Origin: Diphasiastrum complanatum
Lineage: Eukaryota; Streptophyta; Lycopodiopsida; Lycopodiales; Lycopodiaceae
Direction: 5' to 3'
Assembly: GCA_029204225.1 (NCBI GenBank)
Contig: CM055096.1
Span: 43,569,967-43,633,966, forward strand
DNA: 64,000 bases
Shown here: positions 33,831 through 45,165 of the stretch, piece by piece
Numbering within the stretch: the stretch's first letter is position 1
How the letters are laid out: the number at the start of each line of letters is the position of its first letter
Translations under genes and position numbers: made by a program
Notes under the pieces: model-generated
Databases searched by the model: none
What the model saw: the letters and a program-made list of their open reading frames with translations, nothing else
What the model was told of the DNA's origin: nothing

Positions 33831-34148
33831 AAATGCTCTCTTTATATGATCATAATTTGGAATGCTTGTGCAGCGGTCCGCCATGGGGGCGTTCTCCCAC
33901 ACATGACGAGTATGCCATTTGCGTATGCCCACAATATGCAGGCAATATTGGAGAGGCAGGGCATGCGTATAAACTAGGATGCTGCTCCTCAGATACAACA
34001 TCAAATCCATTTTATGATCTTTAAACTTGATATTCTCTCCCACTCCCATACAATTCTTTGGAAGCCTAATTCATGTGTCTTGTGCATGCAGGAAGAACAC
34101 GCTCCACATGACAGAGATGATGAGGAGGAATTAGATAAATCTAGCTAG
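33831..34148 (+). pseudogene. Possible CACTA-type ORF1 3' exons (acidic end)
   Basis: The + strand reads AAVRHGGVLPHMTSMPFAYA and HNMQAILERQGMRIN (33871-33975). After an intron with a cag acceptor at about 34092 comes EEHAPHDRDDEEELDKSS and a stop at 34146-34148. An acidic last exon after a Met-rich block resembles the genes at 25438 and 43413, but similarity is weak and one stop interrupts the first exon. Confidence 0.35.
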
Positions 34149-34529
34149 TGTTGTGGCTCTATAGCTAGCTTTTCCATGTTTACAAACACGTGTACATATT
34201 TTTACATCTATCATTTTTATTCGTACATTTGCCAACCATCTTTCGATGCAGCTAGTTTTTTATATAATCTTGAACCTTGACTAGTTATGTAATTGAATTG
34301 TATTTGTCCCTAAACCATGTACAAATGTTTAACTTATTTATTATAAAGTGTAATTATTGTGGTTAACGTGTGATTATTGTGGTGTACTATAATTTATTCA
34401 TCTATGGTTGAATGCAAAGAGTCACTTTTTTTGTTCGACCCTAAACCCTTAACTCATTTATTTGAGTTTATTTCTTGCACTCATTAACTCTATATGGTTG
34501 TATTTTCTAAAAATATCTTTTGTTGCTTG
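34149..34529. other. AT-rich interval, nothing recognised
   Basis: Intergenic-looking sequence. It ends in a polypyrimidine/cag context (about 34525-34531) that could be a 3' splice site for the following open frames. Confidence 0.4.
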
Positions 34530-34985
34530 CAGAGATTATCCCAATCGTATCCTCAATGTCTCATGACACATCTCCAAGTCACGGATCTGGCTGCAGTCGC
34601 TGGTCATCCCGTTTTTCATCCATGAGTGACGATGAGTTCCTCAGTTATATGGATGGGATGTCCCCCTTGCGTGTAGGCGTAGGATCATGGAGAGACTACG
34701 AGCTTGTTGGGATGCACGAAGTTCAGGTAGGTTGTCCACATCTTCTCGTTTTGAGGAGATCCATTCCCCACAACCCTCTGACCGAGGTGTTCCCCACTTT
34801 CATGAGGGTCTATTTGGCATGAGTCGACCCACCCCCGCACACTATAATGCCAGTGCCTCTTCCCAACAACTCAACAGGGAAAAGAGAGATCGTAGGAGGA
34901 CTCGCCTCAACGATGACTCTTATTGTGGTGGTGATGCCGATGATGTCATGCTTCATGCGGCCTTGAGTCCATCACACGGTTACCG
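34530..34985 (+). pseudogene. Unrecognised Ser-rich coding-like fragment
   Basis: One frame reads SHDTSPSHGSGCSRWSSRFS then SMSDDEFLSYMDGM. After a frameshift near 34687 another reads STSSRFEEIHSPQPSDRGVP and SASSQQLNREKRDRRRTRLN. Composition is that of a low-complexity N-terminal region. It directly abuts the gypsy integrase fragment, which it truncates or was truncated by. The family is unknown; a CACTA-associated origin is possible from the neighbourhood. Confidence 0.35.
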
Positions 34986-36506
34986 GTTATTAATCAGTTG
35001 TGCTTTACTGTTATAGAACTGGAGTTGTTTCAGTCTCTTCAAGGACTACATGAGTCCGATCCTTTTTTTGGAAAGTATTGGCAACAAGTACTTTCGGGGG
35101 TCGATTCAGGGTTGCAAGATTCCTCGAATCAGGGAAAGACTGAAACGGATTTCCTAATTCAAAACAGGATTTTGTTTCGTAAAGGAAAGGTGTGTGTACC
35201 GAAGAATGACACTGTAAGGGCCCAAATCTTGCATGAGTGTCATGATAGTCCATGCGCAGGACATCCGGGTATACAAAGAACACTTGACTTAGTTCGAAGG
35301 CAATTTTGGTGGCCTAAGATGAAAATTCAGGTAGAGGCCTATGTACTTAAATGTACTAAGTGCCAGTTAAATAAAGCAGAGAGGCTAAAAGCTAGTGGCC
35401 TATTACATCCTTTAGATATTCCTACCAAAAAGTGGGAAAGTATATCTATGGATTTTGTGGTCGGGCTTCCACGTACAGGGAAGGGCCACGATTCGGTTTG
35501 GGTCATTGTTGACAGACTTACGAAGTTTGCTCAATTTATCCCAACGAAAACTACTGTTAAAGCTTCAGAACTAGCTCAACTGTTTGTTGAGAAGCTTTTT
35601 CGACTGTACGGGCTGCCTTGCGATATTGTCAGTGACCATGACCCAAAATTCACTGGGAATTTTTGGCAAGCAGTATTTGAAAAGTTGGAAACAACTTTAA
35701 GTTTAAGTTCTACAGATCATCCGGAATCAGACGGTCAAACGGAAAGGACCAATTAGACGATGGAGGATATGCTTCGAGCATATGTGGGCCATCGGCAATC
35801 TGATTGGGAACAGTACCTTCCACTGGTGAAATTTGCATATAACAGTGCAAAACATTCAGCAACCAGATTCAGCCCTTTCATGCTTATGTATGGTTTTCAA
35901 CCTCGATCACCAATTAGTGTTGGCATGAAAAACCTACGGGTGCAAGCTGCAGCTGATTTCCTTACGGATATGCAAGAAATGTTACAGCTGGCTAAAGATA
36001 GCATAAGAAGTGCCCAGGACAGGGCAAGGCACTATGCTGATCTATCTCAGAAGCACAAGGTATTCATGGTCAACGACTAGGTGTTTTTGAGAGTCCCTAG
36101 TCACTCTAGGGGCTTGAAAACTATTAAGTGTGCAAAGTTGGCACCTAGGTATTGCGATCCTTTTAAGGTTATCCAAGTGATAAACAAGGTCGCATACAAA
36201 CTAGAACTTCCAACTAATGTTGGAATTCATCCTGTTTTCCACGTTAGTAAGTTGAAACTCTCGTTGGGGGTTGGGGAGACCCTAGTCCCTATGGAAGATC
36301 TAGTGGAACTTCTTCGTGATGAGTCCATGAGTGGACCACCTGAACCCGAGGCGATTGTTAATAGCCGGCAGAGAACTCTACGGAGTAGACTGCTTCGGGA
36401 ATTTTTAGTCAGGTGGAGGGGCAAATCAGAAGAGGAGAATACCTGGGAAAAGGATGCTGATCTCCAAAAGAATTTTCCAATTTTTTCCCTACAAGGAAAA
36501 ATTTAA
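34986..36506 (+). pseudogene. Chromovirus-type gypsy integrase with chromodomain
   Basis: Nearly continuous reading with two nonsense codons (TAG at about 35755 and about 36078). The order is: end of RNase H linker; zinc-binding HHCC (HECHDSPCAGHPGIQR … CTKCQLNKAE); IN core with all three acids (SMDFVVGLPR; IVSDHDPKFTG; SDGQTERTN); GPY-like region (RYCDPFKVIQVINKVAYKLE; HPVFHVSKLKL); and a C-terminal chromodomain (EFLVRWRGKSEEENTWEKDA). It is followed by PPT and LTR. Gag, PR, RT and RNase H are missing; the left edge at about 34986 is a break. The chromodomain would target integration to marked chromatin in this family. Confidence 0.9.
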
Positions 36507-36510
36507 GTTT

Positions 36511-36522
36511 AGGGGGAAGGAA
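36511..36522 (+). other. Polypurine tract of the chromodomain gypsy
   Basis: agggggaaggaa immediately precedes the LTR start TGTTACATACC. Confidence 0.75.
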
Positions 36523-37600
36523 TGTTACATACCTATGTAACTAGCAGTACTTCAGACCCCTAATAGTCCATTTAGTGTTGGAGGCTATATGGCAAGGTAC
36601 CCTTAGGATTAAGGGTATGTGCCCTTGGATAAGGACAGGCAAGTGACTATACCTTAGTTGGAGGTATGGGGTGGTCACGTGACCCTTGGATAAGGGGTAC
36701 CCTTACTATTAAGGGTAGGTGCCTTAGATTAAGGTACTAGTGTCCTTGATTAAGGGCAGGTAGGTGTCTATGCCTTGGATGGAGGTATGGAACCTAGTGA
36801 GGTGTTAGAAAGTCATTGGATAACTATTTTTCTAAACCTTGGGCCTCAACCTTGAACCATATCACTTTATTGGTCTAGGACCAAAGTATACTTGCACAAC
36901 TTGGGCAATGGGACCTAGTAGGAGAGCGCCCTTCTAAAGTGTCCATTGAGTCCCCAACTCCCACAAGAAAGGCATTCAAAGAGTCATAGGTTATGGAAGG
37001 AGTCTCCTGACATTCCATAAGCCTATGGAGGCTCTTGGAGATTCTTTAACTCTCCTAGGCTTCTCTCTCTCTCATTGGATGAGCATGGAACTCCATAGTG
37101 CATTAGGGGGTCCATGGGCCATCTATATGAGAGTAGTAGGGCGCCCATTGTGGAGGGGAGATCTCTCTTGTTTGCTTGGCTTATGCTCTAGTGTTGCTAC
37201 TAGTGTGTAGAGTGCTTTCTTGTGGTAGTATGCTTGAGGTTTGGATCTTGCTTATGGTATGGGACATAAGTAGGGTTTGGATCTTGAGTATGCTATGGAG
37301 TGTTGTGGTATGCTTGTGATTTGTTTATGGTTAGCAAGGGGGTGCTAGATTGGTCTTGCTTGGAGCTTGGATCTAGCTATGGTTGGGTGGTGAATACTTG
37401 AGGCCAGCGTGTTATCTATCTTTGTGTTCAAAGAGTAGGGACACAGGTGGAGGAGAGATTCTTGGAGGCTTGCAGATCCTTACTTGCAGGTGGAGGCATC
37501 CTAGCTTGGAGTTGGGAAGCATCTTGAAGCTTGCAGGTTGCTTGGAAGACATTTGGAGGCTCTACCTTGGATTTGGAGGACCTCCTAACCTCTACTTGTA
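36523..37600 (+). repeat. 3' LTR of the chromodomain gypsy (right end uncertain)
   Basis: It starts TGTTACATACC. The right boundary is inferred from the appearance of a copia fragment at about 37600; no matching terminal …TAACA is clear, so it may be truncated. It contains the hairpin array at 36598-36757 and a TATA-like catctatatgagag (about 37119). Confidence 0.6.
36598..36757. repeat. CCCTT…AAGGG hairpin array, six units
   Basis: Six short inverted repeats occur in 160 bp: tacccttaggattaagggta, gcccttggataagga, acccttggataagggg, acccttactattaagggta, gccttagattaagg, tccttgattaaggg. Stems are 4-7 bp and loops 4-6. All lie in the U3-like part of the LTR. Confidence 0.85.
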
Positions 37601-37752
37601 AAAAGAAGAATGACAATATTACTAGCATCAAACTCTAAGTACATAGAAGGATCATAGTCACTAAGCACAAATCCTACTGAGAGTAGAAAGTTGTTGAGTC
37701 TTGAATACCATGATCTTGGTGCTTGCTTTAAGTCATAAAGACTCTGCTATAT
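37601..37752 (-). pseudogene. Isolated copia RT snippet
   Basis: The minus strand reads QSLYDLKQAPRSWYSRLNNF and GFVLSDYDPSMYLEF up to SNIVILL. It closely resembles the RT of the nested copia (8815-8950) but covers only about 150 bp and stops before YVDD. Confidence 0.8.
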
Positions 37753-38739
37753 ATATGCTTAAGGTAGCAGGCAGAACGCCCAGAAGATCTGAAACGTCAT
37801 GTTTGTGAGGTATCCAATGGTTTGCTATCATGTAGAGAGAGTTTGGTGTGAAACGTTGCCTCTGCCACCTGGAAATAAACATACATTCTAGAGAAAGTAG
37901 TTATGGTGTTTTACTAATATGGTGGGAACTTCACATCACCAATTCTTCAAAAAGTTATCCTTTAATAGCTTAAAGACAGGCTTCAAACTTCATTAGGAAG
38001 ATGACGTACATTCTGGCCTATGTCCAGCCTTGTACACATGGCCAGTCTCCTGCCACATACATCAATGTGAATGTTGAATGGTCAACTCAAACATTTCTTT
38101 GGTAGATCAAATATTTGTCTGATGGTCGAATGTTTGTTTGTCTGACATCCGAATCTGTAAGTTTCTAGTAGTTGGTAATTAGTGTCAATTGAGAGAAAAG
38201 ACACATCTGCACTAGGAAGGCACATGGCCATCGCTATCTGTCTGGATTCGAATAGTCGTCCATTACGAAGCCAAGGCAAACCGAAGGAAACTGCAAGTAC
38301 TCACTTGTAGTCAACTCGCAAAGTCACCAAAGCTCACATTCCCCGAAGTCAAAGTCTAAGTCATCGAAGTCATCAACATCGAAATGATCGACGAGTGCTC
38401 ATGTGTGATACACTGCATTTTATAATGGTCAATTTTATTGACAATTCTACTAGAAAGTCAGTGGTTTTATTAATTGATTCAATACTTGGTGGAGTTGTCA
38501 CTTATTTATGTTGTTGAAGAAATATCTATGGGTTGTCTTGTACTAAGGATAATGTTCGAGCTCATAGGCAGTTATAAGTGCCAACTATTTGAGCCTTTGG
38601 TCGGCATTTGAACATGTTATATTATTGTTCATTGAAGTATTTGAGCCTCTACATCTCAAAGGAACTAGTGAACACAGTTTGAAGTTCCTACATTTGAAGT
38701 ATAAAGTCCTCAATCCAAGGATCCTATTCTAAGCATGCC
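37753..38739. other. No recognised feature
   Basis: Mixed-composition DNA with short open frames only. I see no motif, repeat structure or element end. Confidence 0.4.
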
Positions 38740-39951
38740 AATCACAAGCAACACAAGGGAACCTGATGGTGGATCAACCCAACCAAACCTAGATAGAATA
38801 GATCTAGCTCCCAAGCTATGGATCAATCATTCAGAGAGGAATGAGACATCACACTTGCAACATCCTGCCACCGATCATGCTATCAAGCATACACTAGTGT
38901 AGTGGGTTTCTTCCCTTGCCTAACCTGAATCCAAGATCTAGTCAATCTAGCATCAAAGAGACAGAGTTAGTTGTCACGCGTAGGTTCGTTCCCATGAGAG
39001 CGATAGTATAGTTCAGATTTCAACATGAATGGAGGATCTAGCACTAACATCCATTAACACTAAGCATTAACACTACATCCATTAACCCTACTTCCATTAA
39101 CCCTAAATCAAAAACAATGATAGAAACCTACTCTTCTCTCTCTCCCTTTCTCTCTCACAAAAAGCATAAGAAATAGCAATCCCAATAATGATCAGATCCA
39201 ACAATTAGCAAAATCCAAAGAAAGCATGAGAAATGGAGGAGAAGAGAGGAAGACCAAGGACATTCATCAATCCATTTCTAAAGAGAACCAATCTGCTTTA
39301 TTGAAATGAGGAAATGGACATGAGGAACAACTTGAGTTGGTCCTTTTTTATAGTAGAGAGGAGGACCCTGGCCTTTGAATCCTATTGGTCCAGTCTTGCC
39401 TCTCTTTTTATTCAAATTTAAAAAAGTGTGGGAACCATCAAAATTGGAGGGAAACCCAACTTTATTCACTAACTTGACATTTAGGCCCTGCGACATTAAA
39501 AGTTTCGCAAAAAGGCCTAAAGTCCTTTTATTAACATTCTAATTAATCAAATAACTATGTGATCATTGGGTTGGACTTACATACGCAGGTGCCAAATCCC
39601 TCTCACTTATTACCTAGGGTTAGGGTTTCCTTGGGATCCGCAAACCCTCCAACAACTAGTGAGAGCCCAATAGGTATACTTACCCTCCAAGGCCCTTGCA
39701 CCACTCGTAGTGCACTGTGACACCTCACTAGACACCTCTGCAGCCTATCTGAGCCACATCATCCAGTTCCTCAGTGACTCATTGATAGACCCATACAAAT
39801 CCACCATCAAGTGTTTAGGCCTACAACCATTAATTATGACCATGTACACATAAGGGCCCCAATTCCCTTATAGTCACAATTAACTTACGGGTTGTTGGTC
39901 TACCGGTCCCAAGTGTGGACATGCTACCTGAGACCAGTCATGGGCATGACA
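38740..39951 (-). repeat. Gypsy LTR (480-bp family), minus strand, interrupted by a solo LTR
   Basis: The pieces 38740-38897 and 39660-39951 match the reverse complement of 33151-33630 (shared cctagat…gatctagc…ccaagctatggatcaatca; caattaacttacgggttgtt). The minus-strand LTR begins at 39951 with TGTCATGCCC, preceded by the PPT at 39952-39966, making this the 3' LTR of the decayed minus gypsy to its right. The distal end near 38740 is approximate. Confidence 0.7.
38898..39654 (-). mobile_element. Solo LTR (757 bp) with perfect TSD ACTAG
   Basis: The + strand runs TGTAGTGGG … CCCTCCAACA, flanked by ACTAG at 38893-38897 and 39655-39659. On the minus strand it starts TGTTGGAGGGTTTGC, identical to the LTR start at 41069, so it belongs to the Asp-tRNA-PBS gypsy family. 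It contains a TATA-like tttttatagtagaga (about 39344) and several ccattaaccct telobox-like units (39050-39105). Confidence 0.9.
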
Positions 39952-40934
39952 TTCTTCCCCCCTTATTCAAGTTCTATCTTCAAAACTTAAAACTAGGAAA
40001 GTTTCTCCTTAAGCTTCCTTCCTGTTCCCAAGAATCGTCATCGTCCGTATTCCCTTCCATCGAACCAGATGCTCGGTAACTATACGATTTCTCAATGATT
40101 CATCCAGCAGGTCTAATTGATCTCCAGATACTCTCCTTCACGTAGACTCTTCTAGAGACGGCTCATGTGAAATACGGGAAGCACTTGCGATCCTTCTGGG
40201 AGTTCCAATTGGTAAGCTAAGGATCCGATCTCTTTCAAGATCTTAAACGGTCCTCTATATCTAGGGGACAACTTATAATGGTTGTTAGTATGCATTACAC
40301 TCGAATCCTTTTGGATTTTCAAAAAATACCCAATACCTCACTTGGAAGTCTCTCAGTGATCTTTTCAGACTGGCATAATGTCGGTCCCCATCCTGGGTAC
40401 ACTAGACATTCTCACGTGCAATCCATAGTATTTCCTACATATCAAGTAGGAAATCTGCTACTTTCTAAAACTTGATCGACCGAGTCTCGACCGCGATGGG
40501 TGCCTTAGCTCAAATCCGTACATGAGCATAAACGGGTTGTAACCGGTAACCAAATGCTTACTATAACTCAATCTCCATCCAGGATAACATCCTCTCCGAG
40601 GAGATTGCTAAAATATGAATACATATTTTAACTAATCTTCTGATCATGCGAGTAATCCTTCCTTTAAACGACCAAGTATAACTAGAATCTGAACTACAAT
40701 TCGTCAATCATAATTCATCGGATTTTTGTCCTATACTCAATAAAAAAAGGTACTACCAATGATTAGAAAAACTTTAAGTTCAGAGTCATCTCTAGTTTAG
40801 CAAATACGGCCAACCAAAAGTGACCAACGCACTTCGAATCATGAATGTTCGTAATGTCACTTTGGTAATCTGTTAAGCCAAAATAGATACTCTGATTACT
40901 TGGTCTTTACCCAAATAAACATAGTCAATTTGGT
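39952..40934 (-). pseudogene. Decayed gypsy integrase C-terminus
   Basis: The minus strand retains [20 protein letters not shown] and LPVFHMS (about 40130-40270), then a poorly conserved tail with DDDDSWEQEGSLRRNFP (about 39985-40045), just before the PPT (AAGGGGGGAAGAA). The upstream core is unreadable. It belongs to the element whose 3' LTR is 38740-39951. Confidence 0.65.
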
Positions 40935-41066
40935 AAGATGGCCAGTCACAAGCAACACAAGGGAACCTGATTGTGGACAAACCAACCCAACCAAACCTAG
41001 ATCGAACGGATCTAGCCCCCAAGCTCTGGATCAATCACTCAAAGAGGAATGAGGGATCACACCAAT
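40935..41066 (-). repeat. Fragment of the same 480-bp LTR family
   Basis: cacaagcaacacaagggaac through ggatcaatcactc…aatgagg repeats 38735-38870. It is cut at 41066-41069 by another LTR. Confidence 0.75.
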
Positions 41067-41068
41067 AG

Positions 41069-41822
41069 CATTGTTGGAGGGTTTGCAGATCCCAAGGCAA
41101 TCCTAACCCTAGTTAATGAGTGAGAGGGATTTGGCACCCTGCTTGTGTAAAGTCCAACCCGATGATCACATAGTTATTTGATTAGTTACAAGTCAATAAA
41201 AGAACTTTAGACCTTTTTGCGGGACTTTTAATGTCGCAGGGCCTAAATGTCAAGTTAGTAAATAAAGTTGGGTTTCCCTCCAATTTGGATGGTTCACACT
41301 CTTTGTTAAATTTGAATAATTAGAGAGGCAAAAATGGACCAATAGGATTCAGAGGCCAGGGTCCTCCTCTCTACTATAAAAAGGGACCAACTCGATTTCC
41401 TACACATGTTCATTCTTCATTTCAATAACGCAGATTCGTTCTCTTGTGAAATGGATTGATGAATGTCCTTGCTCTCTATCATTTTCCTCCATCTCTCATG
41501 CTTTATTTGTGTTTTGCTGATTGTTGGATTTGATTGTTATTGGGATTGCATGTTATTATACTTTTTATGAGGGAGAAAGAGAGAGAGAGAGAGAAAGAGT
41601 AAGTTATTTTGTTGTGGATCTAGTGTTAATGGATGTAGTGTTAATGCTCAAGATTAATGGATGTTAGGGTTAGATGTGAATCTTCCATTCATGGTGAGAT
41701 CTGATCTATACTATCGCTCTCATCAGAATGAATCTACGCGTGACAACTAACTTCATCTCCTTGATGCTAGATTGATTAGATCTTGGATTGAGGATAGGCA
41801 AGGAAAGAAACCCACTATAATT
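41069..41822 (+). repeat. 5' LTR of a + gypsy with Asp-tRNA type PBS
   Basis: It starts TGTTGGAGGGTTTGC and ends …AAACCCACTATA. It is the inverted counterpart of the solo LTR at 38898-39654. It contains ctataaaaagggac (about 41374, TATA) and a short GA run (41574-41594). The element body is lost after about 41850. Confidence 0.75.
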
Positions 41823-41842
41823 TTGGCACCGTTGCCGGAGAG
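41823..41842 (+). other. Primer-binding site, Asp-tRNA-like
   Basis: ttggcaccgttgccggagag sits right after the LTR. It matches the TGGCGCCGTTGCCGGGGA-type PBS of plant Tat/Athila gypsies with a few changes. Confidence 0.7.
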
Positions 41843-41959
41843 CTACACCAATTTTTCAGTTTGCAGCATGTTTGTTGGATGGTTAGCTTGCATTAGGCAT
41901 CTTGTTGTGGCATGAATAGTGTTAGATCTGCATTTAGCACAACTACAAATATAGGCCCA

Positions 41960-42395
41960 TTGCCACGCACATAAGAAGGGGACCAGATTTGATCCAATGA
42001 CCCTCGCGTGGCAATGTCCGTGGCAATTGCGTGGCAAACTGTGTGGCAATGGACACGTGGCACTGCCACGCCGCCTAAGTTTTCCATCGTCGGCTCTTCT
42101 TCCGAACAGATTGGGGGGGAGGGGGCTTGGATAGATTAAAATTTTAAATCCACGTGGAACTGCCACGCGTGGTAATGCCACGCGTGGCACTGTCATGATT
42201 AAAAAAATATAGAAAATTGCCACGCGTGGCAATTTTTTTTCGGAATGCCAAAATTTGCCACGCGTGGCAATAATTTTAAAAAAGTTTCTGAAGTTTGCCA
42301 CGCATGGCAAATTTTTCTAGCAAGTGCAATTCTGCCACGTCGTGGCAAACTTTTTTTCAATATTTTTTTAGGGCATGGCACTGCCACGCAAAAAT
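41960..42395. repeat. Palindrome array 2 (core tgccacgcgtggca)
   Basis: More than fifteen gccacg/cgtggc half-sites occur, several as full palindromes: 42160-42195 (two in tandem, gccacgcgtggtaatgccacgcgtgg), 42219-42232, 42256-42270, 42296-42310 and 42331-42347. The spacing is loose, with A/T-rich linkers. It gives spurious open frames rich in CHAWQ and PRVAVPRV. It is the counterpart of array 1 with a different core and flanks the gene at 43413-44551. Confidence 0.88.
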
Positions 42396-42480
42396 ATATC
42401 AACAAAAAAAAAACCCGCGAAATGAAAAAAGTGGGGGCCTCGACTGCATTTCCAAAATGAATTTCATGAAGAAGAGCTTT

Positions 42481-43412
<932 letters not shown>

Positions 43413-44551
43413 TTAGTCTTCGCTATCTTCTCCCTCATCGTTGTCCGAAGCCGAATCTTGTCCTTCGTCTTTGCCTTCGTCCCCTTCATCTTCATTCCCT
43501 TCTTCTCCTTGGTTTCCTCCCATACTTTCTTCCACAAAGGAAGCGGATGCCCTCTACATACACATTCACAAAACAAATTAATAATAATTAGCCAAACACA
43601 TGTCATAAAATTGAAATAAAAAATTGTGTATCAAAAATAAGAGAAAATACAAATTATGTAACAAAAATTCACCCTTGGATGTACGCCTTGTGCCGCAAGA
43701 TGATCAACCAAGGCACTATAGCCATGGCGCTATCCAATATTGTACTCGACATTTGTATACTTACGCCCATAATCTTCAACCTACATCAACACAAATCGAT
43801 GATTAGAAAAAAACAAAAAAAATATCGATAAACAATAAACATATGAAATGCAATTAGCTAAAAGAGAATTGCTTACAAATTAGGCATGCATATTGGCCTT
43901 GCCTCCCAATCCAAGGTGAGATTTGCCTAAAAGATTAAGCCTTGATTGAGTTGCCTCTCTTTGTTGCTTAAAGCGCTCGGGATTAGGATGCTTGGATTCA
44001 TAAACAGCTTTTCTCCAATCTTTTTTAGATGCCCATCCCGGCCTCTTCTTGCCTTTACTACATAATCGTCTTGATGATTGGCGCTTATGACGAATATCCG
44101 TACACATACTCATCTTCGCCCATTTGTCATTAAATCGATTTGGTTGTGGAAACTCACGGTACAATATATCAAGTATCTTGTCTTTGTCCCCTTGGTCTTG
44201 TTGCTCCCAAGGGTTAAACAAATCGTAACCAAAGTATTCAAGAGTAAGGTCATGCAATCTATTGATGACGACCTTACCCCTAATGTCCATGATGATGGAA
44301 CCATCCTCATCAAGGTCATAGAAAATATTCGTGGATTCTTCCAACGGCATGTCCGTCGAAACGAATCCACGATCTTGTTGATCGGATTCTCTTCGGAAAG
44401 TCAAAGGGCTTTCATCCTTTGCCTTTCCTCAGGAGATAGCATAGTATAAAAATCTCGCACTCAATCGGAATCCGATCCCGAGACTTGTCCTCTTCCACCG
44501 GAAGAGGATCTTGGCCTCCTCCTTGATGCTTCGCTACCACTAGTAGACATG
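43413..44551 (-). pseudogene. CACTA-like ORF1 gene, three exons, acidic C-terminus
   Basis: The minus-strand start at 44551 reads MSTSGSEASRRRPRSSSGGR. After a stop/frameshift zone (about 44395-44470) exon 1 continues GKVVINRLHDLTLEYFGYDL, DKILDILYREFPQPNRFNDK, RPGWASKKDWRKAV and GKSHLGLGGKANMHA to a donor gtaagc near 43875. Exon 2 (43779-43680) is VEDYGRKYTNVEY…HGYSALVDHLAAQGVHP. Exon 3 (about 43560-43413) is EESMGGNQGEEGNEDEGDEG … DNDEGEDSED. The basic N-terminus and middle suggest DNA binding, and the acidic tail an activation or interaction role (inference). The layout resembles En/Spm-linked Transposase_24 proteins. Lesions include CAA to TAA just before the exon 1 donor, a TAG in exon 2 and the frameshift, so this copy is probably dead. 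Confidence 0.65.
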
Positions 44552-44625
44552 ACTATTGAGAGAAAGATATGAAGTTGTGAAAAGAACTTGGAAAGATATC
44601 AAATGTGAAAAATGAAAAAATGAAA

Positions 44626-44900
<275 letters not shown>

Positions 44901-45104
44901 AGTGAAGAGATTGAGAAAAGAGTGGAGACGAGTGAAAAGAAATGAAAGATTGAGAGTGAGAGATTGAGAGAAAGAGAGCATGAGAGATTGAAAGCTTGAG
45001 AGTGAGAGCTTGAGTGTGAGAGTTTGAGAGCCTCAAGAAATCCACAAGAAAGCGTGGAGAAACAATGAATGAGCCCCTTTATATTCATTTTCCAGATTTC
45101 AAGT

Positions 45105-45165
45105 GTCACGTGGCTCTGCCACGCATTTTTTTGCCATGAGTGACAGTGCCACGCAATTTTTTTTT
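45105..45165. repeat. Right-hand part of palindrome array 2
   Basis: gtcacgtggctctgccacgc, gccatgagtgacagtgccacgc and gcatgg follow the gene's promoter side, so the gccacg-type sites flank the gene on both sides as subterminal repeats would. Confidence 0.75.

Noticed and set aside
33789-34049. Minus-strand 86-codon frame as a gene
   Set aside because: There is no recognisable motif, and the + strand reading of the same DNA shows splice-like sites and an acidic exon.
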